From assembly GCF_025989125.1 (NCBI RefSeq), contig NZ_JAPDNR010000001.1:5630087-5694086 (forward strand): a DNA stretch of 64,000 nucleotides, written 5' to 3'. How positions within the stretch are numbered: the stretch's first letter is position 1; every line of letters begins with the position of its first letter. The stretch is from Chitinophaga nivalis. Lineage in GTDB: Bacteria > Bacteroidota > Bacteroidia > Chitinophagales > Chitinophagaceae. Positions 21,701-30,600 of the stretch are shown here, in pieces. The notes under the pieces were generated by a model, which saw only the letters and a program-made list of their open reading frames with translations, searched no databases and was not told the DNA's origin. The position numbers and the translations under genes are program-made.

Positions 21701-23660
21701 GTTTCCAGTAATGCAGGTACCAGGGTTCCAGTTTCAGCAAGCTTTCCTGCTGCCATAAACCGAACCCGCGATAAGACAGGCCGGTATATTTTTCCGGTGC
21801 GGTACTGCCGTTCAGCAATGCCTGATAATTGCGCAACAGTTCATCCCGCAACAACCATACAGTGTGCCGGTCTGCGATGGCATGATGAAAAACGACCAGC
21901 AACTGATACTCGTCGGTTGCGGTGTGTATCAGGACTGCCCGAAACAAGGCTGCTGATAAGTCAAAAGCCGTGTTGATCCAACGGTGCAGACGGGGCTCCA
22001 GCTCCGCTGGTTGTTCGCGCAGATCTTCTTCTTCCCAGAAAAAATCTTCACTGGTATGTATTTCCTGAAAAGGTGTTTCTTCTTTATTAATAATCCGGGT
22101 GCGGAGTATATCATATCGTTGTACCAGCCAGCCGATGCTCTTTTTGAGCCGGTCGGGCTGTAACGCGCCTTCAAAGCGGAGGAGCAGCGGAATATTATGA
22201 TACACCGGTCCTTTTTCATACAGAAAACCTGCTTCAAACCGATCGATAAACCACAGACGTTCCTGGTGATAAGAAGCTGGTGTGAGACCTCCCTGCGGCA
22301 GCTTTTCGGGCAGGTATTGCGCCTGCTCGTCCCATATCGCCTGGCGTTCTGCTGCGGTAAACAAACTGACTTCCCCGGCTGACTTGCTGCTGTTGCGAAG
22401 TATTTCCTGCAGCGCCATAAAGAAGCGGGTAGCCATTTCCGCCGCGAAGCCATCACTGATCTTATCTGTTTTATATACGAACTCGATCTCCAGCGCTTCT
22501 TTAAAAAACACATATATACCAAAGGGGATACTGGTATTTTCATATACTTCCCGCAGGGAGATCTGAAAGGTTTGTTGTTGGGTAATGCTTTCATCCAACG
22601 GATAGTTTTCTATCGCGATGATCACATCAAAAAGATCTGCTGCCGGTTTTAACCGGAGTAGTTGTTTGATATCAAAATAAGAGGTAGTACAAAACTGGTT
22701 CACCTGGATGATATCGTTGTTCACGGTAGCTACCAGCGCCGACAACAACGTCTGTTGTTCGAGCTTCACCCGGAAAGGAACGGTATTCATGAAGTTGCCG
22801 ATCACCGACTCACTTCCCCGTATTTCCGGCTCCCGGCAGGATACCGTTGTTCCAAACACCATATCTGCCTGCTGCCGGTGTTTATACATCAACAAGGCAT
22901 AGGCAGCATATATGACAGCAGCCTTTGTTACTTTGTGGCTGGCAGAAAATTGTTCCAGTTCCTGCGCCGGTATGCTGTAATGTTTTCTTCGCAGCAACCG
23001 CTCCGTTGTGGTGCCGGTGAAATCTTTCGTCAGCGGTGTAAAGTGATACCCCTGCAGATACTGTTTCCAGAAACCACCTTCTCCTTCGCCCAACCGCTTT
23101 CTTTTAATCCGCTGCACCACTTCCTTATAGGGAATTTTCACCCGGATCTCCGGGGCCTGCTGCTGTAGCAGCCTGTGATAGTTGCCCAGCAGTTCCTTTA
23201 GCAGTAAGGCGGTACTCCAGCCATCGTAGAGAATATGATGATGGGTGATACTGAAAATATAGGTACCGGCTGTTTGTTTCAGCAGGGTAAAACGAATAGG
23301 TAATACGGTCAGGTCAAAGCGCTGATGACGATCTGCGGCTATGTATTCCGCTGCTGTGTGCTGTGTGGCAGACAGGTCTATATATTTAAAATCAATCGGG
23401 TGTTGTTTGAGTATAATATGCAGCGGTTTACTCACCTTCTCCCAGCTAAACACAGACCTTAACACCTCGTTGCCCGCCTGCACAGCGTAGATGGCCTGTT
23501 CCAGCACATCTGCCTGCAGGGCGCCTTCCAGCAGAAAAGATACCTGCACATTATACAGGCTGTTTTCCGTTTCTTTCAGGTAATGAAAAAACATGCCTTG
23601 CTGGATACCGGTTAATTCGATAATATCCTGGATATTGGATTTTTCAATTCTGCCGTTCAT
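12783..23660 (-). CDS. NRPS, second synthetase (C-C*-A-T-C-A-T-C-A-T), three modules
   Basis: Complete 3625-residue synthetase. Residues 1-440 form a condensation domain with the LTGIQQGMFFH and HHILYDGWS signatures expected after an epimerase, matching the E domain that ends the starter synthetase. Residues about 458-890 are a second C-like domain whose active-site motif reads HHAIADR (592-598), without the DG pair. A1 pocket D-F-W-N-I-G-M-V-H is the threonine code; its carrier is GGHSL. Next are an LCL domain (MHHIINDG), an A domain with pocket D-I-L-Q-M-G-M-I-W (glycine-like) and a carrier GGDSI with no epimerase. A DCL/dual-type C domain (PLSSLQEGMLFH, HHILMDGWC) follows, then an A domain with pocket D-A-F-F-N-A-L-I-W (unassigned) and carrier GGHSL. 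The start lies 45 nt after the dioxygenase gene; the stop overlaps the next ATG. Likely adds Thr-Gly-X to an acyl-D-Asn chain. Confidence 0.96.
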   Translation of the reverse strand: MNGRIEKSNIQDIIELTGIQQGMFFHYLKETENSLYNVQVSFLLEGALQADVLEQAIYAVQAGNEVLRSVFSWEKVSKPLHIILKQHPIDFKYIDLSATQHTAAEYIAADRHQRFDLTVLPIRFTLLKQTAGTYIFSITHHHILYDGWSTALLLKELLGNYHRLLQQQAPEIRVKIPYKEVVQRIKRKRLGEGEGGFWKQYLQGYHFTPLTKDFTGTTTERLLRRKHYSIPAQELEQFSASHKVTKAAVIYAAYALLMYKHRQQADMVFGTTVSCREPEIRGSESVIGNFMNTVPFRVKLEQQTLLSALVATVNNDIIQVNQFCTTSYFDIKQLLRLKPAADLFDVIIAIENYPLDESITQQQTFQISLREVYENTSIPFGIYVFFKEALEIEFVYKTDKISDGFAAEMATRFFMALQEILRNSSKSAGEVSLFTAAERQAIWDEQAQYLPEKLPQGGLTPASYHQERLWFIDRFEAGFLYEKGPVYHNIPLLLRFEGALQPDRLKKSIGWLVQRYDILRTRIINKEETPFQEIHTSEDFFWEEEDLREQPAELEPRLHRWINTAFDLSAALFRAVLIHTATDEYQLLVVFHHAIADRHTVWLLRDELLRNYQALLNGSTAPEKYTGLSYRGFGLWQQESLLKLEPWYLHYWKQYLGQQVKALEIPTDRSRAAIHIYTAASATVHIPDSLYQAVAQVAAQEEVPIRIVWMAAFKMLLRKYCGHDEIVIGTSAANRNTPFSQNVIGPVANLVVLKSDITDESCFRNYLHVLKAAEAQGMSFAAIPFDKLVKELAPGKDMSRTALFDILFQYETPPDSLPPVAGLNITTTATNNGYGKYDLHLLLSDNGDTIQGNMIYNADYFDPGTITTLLTHYITLLGNLLAAPLTGLGELTAIAAEEEQRLLQRFDHTQVSFPTNKTITDLLEEQIVRVPDNIAIKLGDQQVTYAELDRAADRIAACLVSKGVQADTIVALLADRSIDTVIGMVAILRAGGAYLPIDVDYPEERIQYLVQDSGTQLLLTSRAFEEKVPAGPAVIYLEDAADASPDISFARYRNHPADLCYIIYTSGTTGHPKGVMVTHRNVVRLFFNDGFQFDFGPGDVWTMFHSHCFDFSVWEMYGALLFGGRLVIIPKMMARDTAAYLDILREEKVTVLNQTPSAFYNLIREELVGPASLPALRYVIFGGEALSPAKLDTWYERYPRVQLVNMFGITETTVHVTYKEIGAEEIKNNNSNIGKPIPTLSVFLFDQHRQLVPRGVIGELYVGGEGVSRGYLGKPELTARVFVPHPYYPEQRLYKTGDLGRILASGDLEYIGRIDHQVQLRGFRIELGEIEGQLGKYPGVKETVVIAREQEEDKYLIAYYVSATEIAAPALRSFLSGKLPDYMLPSYFVRMEQLPLTSNGKTDRAALPDPQLEAGTGYLAPANDTEVALAAIWAEVLKVPQELISRKASFFELGGHSLKATVLLNKIFKHFQVTISLQEVFTHQDISSLAMLISAAVTATYTPIPVADSKSWYRVTAAQQQLYFLYQLDRSSLAYNMPYFLRLEGIPDPEQLSRAFERLIQRHEILRTRFAIVQGAVMQQVLETVSFSLEQQVAGADITHSIGNVIRPFDLEAAPLFRAGLITGADTTQLLWLDMHHIINDGVSQSVLVQDFVAAYRDEELPPLRLHYKDYAEWQQSPDRQNAISQQRAYWMQTFAEPASALELPADYPRPAVKNYAGHTIHFATTPATTAALKQLAAQEGSTLFMVLLAVYNVWLGKLSNQEDVVIGTPVAGREHADAEKIPGVFINTLPLRNRPVGSLRFRELLANVKASTLESFNNSAYPYEALVEQLQLERDLSRNPLFDVLFLYQNFDDISWDIPGLTLTPYTYQHPVAKLDLTLIVAEEADQLQWQLEYATALFKEETIRRAICYFENIIAAIIAAPDIRIAAIDFLPAAEKFNLLHAFNDTQGAFPEEDTLVSLLAAQVQRTPDKTAVMFADVALTYRELDEQANRLARRLIATHQVGAGQLVAIMLERSEKLLISLLAVLKTGAAYVPVDPSYPAQRVAYILQESKAQVLLTNEAYDTGIADQRAVLWYSEAEQAAYAATAPEVSVSPRDLCYVIYTSGSTGAPKGVMIHHRNVVNFFAGLNDHIEINAHDVMLAVTSTSFDISVLELCWTLCHGISVIIHPADVSLSGLDRYLQAENTVGYPPVTMLQSTPSFIRLLREDPHSRRFLASLQQLMVGGEALPLPLIQELRTENKTLRIYNMYGPTETTIWSCMYPFEAEITTISIGKPMRNTQIYILDNYLQLVPAGVTGALYIGGEGLSSGYKDRPELTLERFIPHPFVPGKNIYNTGDMARWLPDGNLAYAGRKDQQVKIRGFRIELGEIEKCLQDIAGVKEAVVIAGKEKGEAVLMAYVVTTDTPDITFIRAQLSERLPYYMVPPYLIPLEALPLTPNGKLDRLSLPAPGIAAAQEYIAPQTPAEQLLATVFATALEVNRVGMADNFFALGGDSIKSILIISGLQAAGYRLSIKDIFTARQIGELVRKMEQAVLPEQPAAPAGGLTYKGLTAAQLAALQADYQLEDIYPLSSLQEGMLFHAQLNAAASYYFVQLSYQLEGTLDINAVEHSLNGLVRRYAALRTVFPRGEFSRALQVVLRESKADFCYKDVREECRERGATATIAAHQLLDKHKKFDLAQGHLFRLTVLHVSDTVYEFIWSYHHILMDGWCMGIIVQDFKALYLAARHGQDAQLPPVAPYAHYFEWLCKQDHKQSLDFWRHYLAGYESPVGVPRKKKAGEAGAEHTRLSETLTLPATLMEQLRRVCTTQRVTLSTLVQMAWGIVLARYNNTTDVLFGGVVAGRPGEIAGVEAIVGLFINTIPVRVQYQETDTVGSLLRRMQDEALEASAHHHSALPEIQAQSVPGRALLDHLLIVENYPVSEKVQGTTVIDAATGEYYEVSGLQTVDQSNYDFHVVLIPGTDSILRLDYNPVIYDQRLIAHMAASLQQVITTIAAGTDHRIATLEILPDIEKHRILHDFNAHDVVYPTDKTVIGLFEAQVAADREKTAVQHEEVVLSYGALNNQANYIAQEIKRRCPVAGNHKIALLYTPSAEMIAAMLGVLKAGCAYVVLSPDIAAARNEYIVGNCGARLLLIQPAVLKSKPGAAAIIDPELLYEVQLDKVLPDTPAPVVSVLPEDLIYTIYTSGTTGTPKGVEIEHKGLVNMLYYHQALFGGKAGTAMSQVANITFDAAAFEIWPCLTQGGCLHIAPTAVRFSPEDMKAWLIAHQIEITFQPTVIAQHLLEMEWDTTPSALKVLNIAGDRLNYIPAHTFPFRVYNLYGPTEDTIWTTYTALPYAGIREHYLIGKPIPNKRVLILDKNRQLQPVGVAGELCIAGSGLARGYVEDQKKTDEKFITHPLIPGQRLYCTGDYARWLEDGTIEFLGRDDSQVKIRGYRIELGEIEWQLSLYPDILETAVMASIREKEKYLVAYYAAKTLIDETALLKYLREKLPDYMIPACFMYLPKFPVTRNGKVDRKALPEPVWGATVADAPPANQTEEQLVTIWAEMLEIAADAISVNKSFFVLGGHSLTAAKLVSRINHHFGIGLSLQDVFDRETVRQLSDYIITIRQLNHQLTDNDQTIEITI
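20990..22289 (-). other. Degenerate condensation-type domain (C*) in tandem with a DCL domain
   Basis: Encodes about residues 458-890 of the second NRPS. It keeps the C-domain fold signatures (SYHQERLWFIDRF start, RYDILRTR, AFDLSAALFRA, late SRTALFDILFQ), but the catalytic motif is HHAIADR with Arg in place of the usual Gly. It sits directly after a motif-complete DCL domain and before the Thr A domain. Two C domains in one module are not needed for elongation, so this copy is probably a platform or a specialised catalyst. C-domain-like 'interface' domains are known to recruit beta-hydroxylases in some siderophore NRPSs, and the neighbouring gene encodes such a dioxygenase. The role is inferred; domain edges are approximate. 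Confidence 0.7.
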
Positions 23661-23705
23661 AGGGTTGCTGTTTACTATATAGAATATGCGCGGTAAGACG
23701 GGTTA

Positions 23706-24668
23706 TCAGCTGGCGGGTATATAATTCCGGCCCATGCCTACCAATACCTTTCTGTCGCCGGAAAACGGTTCACGGCCATGCGTGAACAACATATTATCCA
23801 GCAGCAGCAGGTCCTGGTTTTCCCATTGAAAACTGAATTTGGTATTGTCATACACTTCCCGGATGATGGAGAGCGCTTCTGTATCGATTGGTGTGCCATC
23901 ACCAAAGTAGGCGTTGCGGGGCAGAAACTCTTCTCCCAGCAGGTCCAGCAAACTTTCCTGTAAGTCTTCCTGCAGGCTGCTCACATGAAAAAGATGCGCC
24001 TGATTGAACCACAGTTTTTCTGCCGTTACCGGATGTTGAATCACGCCCTGGTTAATTTGTTTGGTGCGCAGGCCTGTTTCCGTCCACTCAAATCCGATGT
24101 TATGCGCCTTGCAGAATGCTTCCACTTCTCCCTTCTCGGTTGTCTGAAATACTTCTGTCCAGGGCAGGTCTACATCGGAGTAATTACGTACGTACATCAC
24201 TTTTTTGCGTTCAAATTCCTCCCGGATGTCGGCCGGTATTTGCGCATAGGCTACCCTGCTGTCTGATATGGGCGTATTGCCCATGGTGGCAGCCTTTTGT
24301 ACACACAGGAATCCAATCGTCAGCGGCCAGGTATGCGCATAGGCGTTCTCGTTATGTTGCGGAATGGTTTCTGAAGGATGATATTCGGAAGCGGTATAAA
24401 TGTTATGCTCTACACTGGTTCTCGGGGTAGAGCGATAGGTGTAGGCGCCTGGCTCACTGCCAAAAAAGAGGGTCAGCATCCGGCTGAATTCTTCTCCGGA
24501 TTTAATATTCAGCCCTCTTATCAGCAAGGCTCCTTCCTCCGCCAAAACAGCTGCCACTGCCTCTTTGTACTGCACCGCCCAATCTACCGGGGAGATACCG
24601 ATGTTGGCTGTTTGCAACAACATTTTTCTACCTGCTATTTCCTGTATATTCAGTTTTTCCATGAGCAT
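23706..24668 (-). CDS. TauD/TfdA (SyrP-like) Fe(II)/2-oxoglutarate dioxygenase
   Basis: A 320-residue non-haem iron dioxygenase, expected to hydroxylate an amino acid, probably at the beta carbon, while it is free or bound to a carrier protein. The facial triad is visible: H105-x-E107 in PQHNENAY and distal H297 in DNMLFTHGRE, with R306 suited to bind 2-oxoglutarate. It lies between two NRPS genes, 24 nt after the starter synthetase stop and 45 nt before the next ATG, so it is co-transcribed with them. No clear Shine-Dalgarno is seen, as is usual in Bacteroidota; a second in-frame ATG lies two codons downstream. The family includes the SyrP aspartate hydroxylase. The substrate here is not proven: D-Asn of module 1 is the nearest candidate, and the adjacent C* domain may dock the enzyme. 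Confidence 0.93.
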   Translation of the reverse strand: MLMEKLNIQEIAGRKMLLQTANIGISPVDWAVQYKEAVAAVLAEEGALLIRGLNIKSGEEFSRMLTLFFGSEPGAYTYRSTPRTSVEHNIYTASEYHPSETIPQHNENAYAHTWPLTIGFLCVQKAATMGNTPISDSRVAYAQIPADIREEFERKKVMYVRNYSDVDLPWTEVFQTTEKGEVEAFCKAHNIGFEWTETGLRTKQINQGVIQHPVTAEKLWFNQAHLFHVSSLQEDLQESLLDLLGEEFLPRNAYFGDGTPIDTEALSIIREVYDNTKFSFQWENQDLLLLDNMLFTHGREPFSGDRKVLVGMGRNYIPAS

Positions 24669-24692
24669 ATATTTTAAATAGGTTTTGCTGTT

Positions 24693-27600
24693 TTATGCCA
24701 GCAAGGCATCCAGGTCGGCCTGGTCCAGGTCAGCGGCATCGAAGTCCGACGGGGTAAAATGCAGTTCGTCTTCGTGCCTGATATGGTGCAGGATCTCCTG
24801 CAGTTGTTGTATCAGGGTTTGTTTAAACCAGTCTATTGTAGCCGTATGGTATGCTTTGGTGTTGTAATGGATATCGATGGTGAGTATACCACGGATAATC
24901 ATGGCATTGAGTTCTATTTTTGCCGTAAGATGATTATGGCCGTCATGCTCGCTGCCATGGGCCTGGCCGCTGTATACAAAGAGATCGTTGTCTAATTCAC
25001 TGTCGAAGATACCGAGGTAATTAAACCGTACGGCTGTCATGGGTTCTGTTCTTTCATCCAGCGGATGATTCATGCTGCGGAGTATACCATAGCCCATTCC
25101 CTTGTGCGGTACGGCTCTGATCTGTTCCTTCACGGCCTTGATGTGTTCTCCTGTCGTATAGCCATGAAGCGATAAGCGCAACGGATACATCACCGTAAAC
25201 CAGCCCAGCGTGCGGGATACATCCGGATCTTCCAGGTGGCGGCCATGGTTTTCCTGTTCTGTTACCAGCGTGTGTTGCCCGGTCCATTCCCGCAGGGTGA
25301 GTGCCAGGGCGGTATTCAACAGGATATTGACATCCGTATGATATACGTGGTGGGCTTCTTTCACCAGGAAAGTGGTTGCCGGCTCCTCCAGGGAAATGGT
25401 TACTTTGGCGGCATCTTTGACCAGCCATGCAGCGGGTTCCTCATCCTGTGGTATATCGAATACGGTACTGGTTACGGCTTCCCAGTAAGCTGTTTCTTCT
25501 TTCAGGTTTTCCGCCCAGGTCCATGCCGGCAGTTTTCTTTGCCAGTCGGCCAGGGAAGCGGTTTTGCCGGACAATGTTGCCCGCTCGCCTTTTTCGAGCG
25601 CCGTATATACGGTATACAGATCTTCCAGCAATACTCTCCAGGAAATACCATCCATCAGCAAGTGATGTGCTGTGATGAACAACAGGGAGGAATAGGTATT
25701 TTCCTGTATGATCGCTACTTTCAGCAATAAAGAAGTAGTAATATCAAAGGTACTTTTCAAGGAAACGAAAAGAGAGGAAGACGTATCTTCCGGCTTGTCT
25801 GATTCCTGTGTCAGCAGAAACCGGTCTATGGCAATCGGCTCCTCCAGTAACTGGTTATTGTAGTACAATACCTGTTTCGCAGGATGATAGTTCAGGCGCA
25901 GACTGTCGTGGTGCCGGATCAGCACCTGCAGCGCTTCTTTCAGGATATTTTTGTCCGGTTCCCGTTTCAGCTGCAGCAATACAGACTGATTATAGTAATG
26001 CGGATTTTCGAAACGCTGTGCAAAAAACCAGGCTTCTATGGGCGATAAATCTTTCTCTCCGGCTACCAGTCCCTGCTCATAACGGGCCGTGTCTTCTGTC
26101 AGTGTTGCATGTATACTGATCTGTGCAATGGTATGATAGGTGAGAATACTTCTTGCTTTCAGCTGAATACCTTGTTCATACAGGCGGGAGGCAATCTGTA
26201 TCGCTTTGATGGAGTCGCCGCCCAGCTCGAAGAAATTATCTGTGACCTGGATATTTTGTTCTCCCAACACGTCTTCCCATACGGCGATGGATACTGCTTC
26301 TATCCTGTTGGCCGGCGGGCGCGCTGCTGCCAGCTCCCGCACAGATTCCGGATCGGGTAATGCCTCGTAGTTGATCTTTCCGTTTTTCGTCAGCGGGATC
26401 ATTTCCAGCAGCACAAAATGGGCGGGGATCATGTAATACGGCAGCCGCTCTGCGAGATGACTGCGCCAGGCGGTGACATCCACCGGATGATCTGCCAGGT
26501 AGTAAGCACATAAAAACGGTTGCTGTTTTTTACCGGTTCGTAAGGTCACCAATGCATGGCTAACACCCGGATAACCGGCCAGCTGCTGTTCTATACCACC
26601 GAGTTCCACCCGGTATCCATTGATTTTCGCCTGCTGATCCCGGCGGCCGATGAAGCCGATATAACCACCCGGTAAACGGCGGGCCAGGTCACCGGTTTTA
26701 TACAACCGGGCATCGGGCCGGAAAGGATCGGGAATAAATTTCGCTGCGGTCAGTTCCGGTTGAAAAAGATACTCCCGGGCGAGGCCATCACCAGCGATAT
26801 ACAATTCCCCGGCTACACCCGTTGGTACGGGCCGCATGGCCTCATCTAAAATATAGATACCCGTATTGGCGGCAGGCACCCCTATCGGCACACTGGTGGC
26901 AGTTTCCTCCGGGTCAAAGCCATGTATCATACAGCCTACTGTGGCCTCCGTAGGGCCGTATTCGTTAAACAGCTCCACCTGACCGCCGAATTTATCGTAA
27001 ATGTCGCGGGCCAGTGTGGCGTCGAGGTCTTCTCCGCCAATGATCAGTCTTTTCAGGTTACCGGGCGCATTGGACAACAATAGCTTACTATCGCGTACAA
27101 TACGGAGGTGCGAAGGCGTTAGTTTGATAATATTCACCTGGTTATCCAGGATGACCCGCTCTATCAGCGTACTGTTGCTGCGGCCATCGTCATAAATCAC
27201 CAGCTTGTTGCCTGTGATCAGCGGACAAAACAACGCCGTGATCGTCAGGTCAAAGGAGATGGAGGTAAACAGGGGGAAGGCGGCCGTTTCATTTCTCACA
27301 TAGTTTTCTGCGGCCCAGGTGATATAGTTCATCAGTGACCGGTGTTCAATCACCACCCCTTTGGGGTTGCCGGTGGTACCGGAGGTATAAATCACATAGG
27401 CCATATCCCTGGCTGTGTTTACCGGCGCCGGACTCTCTCCTGCTTCCTCCTGCAAATGACCTATATGGATAATTAAAGGCGCTTCCTGCCACTTTTCCTC
27501 TCCCAGGCTCACGTGGGCCTCATCGCTTGTAATAAGCGCCTTACAACGGCTATTTGTTACGATATAACGGATTTGTTGCGACGGGGTATCGGTATCGATC

Positions 27601-30600
27601 GGTAAAAATGCACCACCGGCTTTGAGGATGGCCAGTAAACTGATCACCAGCTCCGGTGAACGCCGCAGGAGCACTGCTACAATGCTGTCCGGCACAACTC
27701 CCTTTTTCCGCAGGGAGCCGGCCAGGTGATTAGCCCGGTCGTTCAGTTGCCGGTAAGTGAGCGTTTCCTGTTCCCCCACCAGCGCAATACTGTCGGGAGA
27801 CAGCGCTACCTGCTTTTCAAACCAGGCCTGCATGGTACTGTCTGCAGCATATGCGCGGGCGGTCTGGTTGAATTTATGGATAAACTCCTCGTACTCATAA
27901 TCCGATAGCAGGGTGAGTGTTGCCACATGCTGCTCCGGTGCGGCCAGCACCCGTTGAATGAGGTTTTCAAAATGTCCGGCAATACGCGCAATGGTATCTT
28001 TCCGGAAAAGATCTGTGGCATATTCAATGATGTATACCAACGCTTCTTCTTCATCAAACACCTCCATGGAGAAATCGAATTTCGTATAACCGGTGTCAAA
28101 GTGATGCCGGGTAATAGAAAATTCGTCCTGGGGGTTGCGGGGGAAACCCATGTTCTGATACACGAACATATTGTCAAACAAGGGATTCCGGCTCACCTCC
28201 CGCCGTAGCTCCAGCTGTTGCAGCAGTGTTTCAAAGAGATAGTCCTGGTGTTGCAGGCTTTCTTTCATTTGCAGACTGCTTTGTTGCAACAGCCCGATAA
28301 AAGATTCGGTGGGTTGCACCCGTGTGAGGATCGCCAGGTTGTTTACAAAGATGCCCTGTAGTTCCTGTAGCCCCGGATATCTCCGGCCTGCTACCGGAAT
28401 ACCGGCTATGATGGCAGATTGTCCGGTGTATTTTGACAGCAGTATATTGTATATCGTAAACAGCAGCACATGCAGGGTACAATCATTGGCGGCGGCCAGC
28501 GCTTTTAAGCGGGCCGTGGTAGCCACATCCAGACTTCCCGCCACCCGTTCTCCCTTTGTAGAGAAAATAGCCGGCCGCGGAAAATCTGCCGGCAGCTCCA
28601 GCAAAGGCAATTCGCCCTGCAGTTGCTCCAGCCAGTAAGTTTCCTGTACTGCCGCCCGGCGTACTGCCGGTCCGTTTTGTTCCCAGGCTGCATAATCTCT
28701 GTATTGCAGGGGTAAATCCGGTAATTGTTCTTCATTATACAGCAGCAATAATTCCCGCACAAAGTGATAGACGGACAATCCATCTGAAATGATATGATGA
28801 AAATCCAGGAACAACACATGCCTGTCGGAGCCGGTGCTGATCAGTTGTGTACGGAACAGCGGCCCTTTGTTCAGGTCAAAGGGTTGTACCAGGGATTTCA
28901 GTTTTTCATTTAATTCATCCATGCTGCAGGCCATACAATTCAGTGCAACAGGGATATCGTCCTTCACCACCATCACCGGTATGTCTTGCATCTCAAATAT
29001 GGTGCTGCAGGTTTCGTGCCTGGCGACCAGCTGCCGGAGCGCTGTTTCCAGCTGCGGAATACTGATTTTTCCCTGCAGCAGGAAAGCGACCGGAATATTA
29101 TAGGCCGTAGCTGTTTTATTCAGCTCCCAGAAGTAGTACAATCTTTTTTGTGCAGAAGACGCCGCATAGTAAGCTGCTTTGCCTACAGGCGGTATGAGTA
29201 TATAATTCAGCTTGCTGCTATTGTCGATGACCGCTGCCTGCTGCCGGATGGTGGGCAGGGTATAAAACTTTTCTGCAGACAGTTCTACCTGAAATTCTTC
29301 CAGTACCCGCATGGTGAGTTCTGCTGCTTTCAGGGAGTTACCGCCGGCTTCAAAAAAGGGCTGGTCTATTCCGATATGGTTGTGCTGTAAAACCGTCTGC
29401 CACAGCTGTAATAGCCGGCGGCCGGTATCATCCGTTGGCTGTGTGCTGGCAGCTGCCTGTGCGAGCAATCCCTTCATTTCGGTGATGACCTGGTTATAAA
29501 CACCGTTCCGGTAGTCTTCCAATAAGCGAAAGCGTTGTAACTTCCCACTGGTAGTACGGGGAATATCTTCTACCGGCACTACCTGATTCAAAGCAAACCC
29601 CAGGCGGCTGTTTACCGTGGCCAGCACCCGGGCGGCCAATGGCATAAATTCAGCGGTGGTACCTCGGTGGAGTACAAAGGCGAGAATTTCTTCCTGTTGG
29701 GTATCATGGTTGAAATAACCCGTCACGGCGGCTTTGTTCAGCTCAATCCCTTCCACGGTTTCCATGATGGCTTCTATATCATGCGGATAATAATTCTGTC
29801 CGTTGACAAACAAAATATCCTTAGCCCTGCCGATAATGTACAATTCGCCATTCCGTAAAAAACCGATATCACCGGTTCTGAGCCAGTCATCGGCGGTGAT
29901 GGCGTTTGCCGTAGCAGTGGGATTATTGTAGTATCCTCCGGTTACATTATCTCCTTTTATCTGCACATGTCCGATGGTCGCGGGCGGTAATTCCTGATCA
30001 TCATCTGCGGCGATGCGCAATCCACAATCCAGCACCGGTCCTCCTAGCTGTACGAATAATACACCGCCCTTACCGGCTTCTTTTTCAACGATGCCATTTC
30101 CCACGTGCAAGTGGTCTCTGTCCAGTGCTATCGCGCTCACCGGCTCATTCAGCCGGGAGATGCTCACGGCCAGGCTGGCCTCTGCCAGTCCGTATACCGG
30201 ACGCATGGCGCCTTCCGGCAGACCATATTTTTTCAGCGCTGTACTAAATACCGCACATTGCCGGGCGGATACGGGTTCCGCACCGTTATAAATGAGGCGT
30301 ACGTGTTGCAGATCCCAGTCGGCAGGTTCTTCTTTCCAATGTCTGAGCAGATAATTATAACCGAAATTGGGCGAGCAGATAATGCTTGCTTTATGCTCAA
30401 CCACTTTATCGATCCATAATGCCGGGCGCCGGATAAAAAGGGCGGGCGGCATCAGGTAATGCTGTATACCGCAATACACGGGGTTCAGGTGGAAGCCAAT
30501 CAGTCCCATATCGTGGGTAAGTGGCATCCAGCTCAGCATGCGATCGTCTGACGTATAGGCGGCGGCGTGAGAGATGGCGCGTATATTGGTCATCAGGTTC

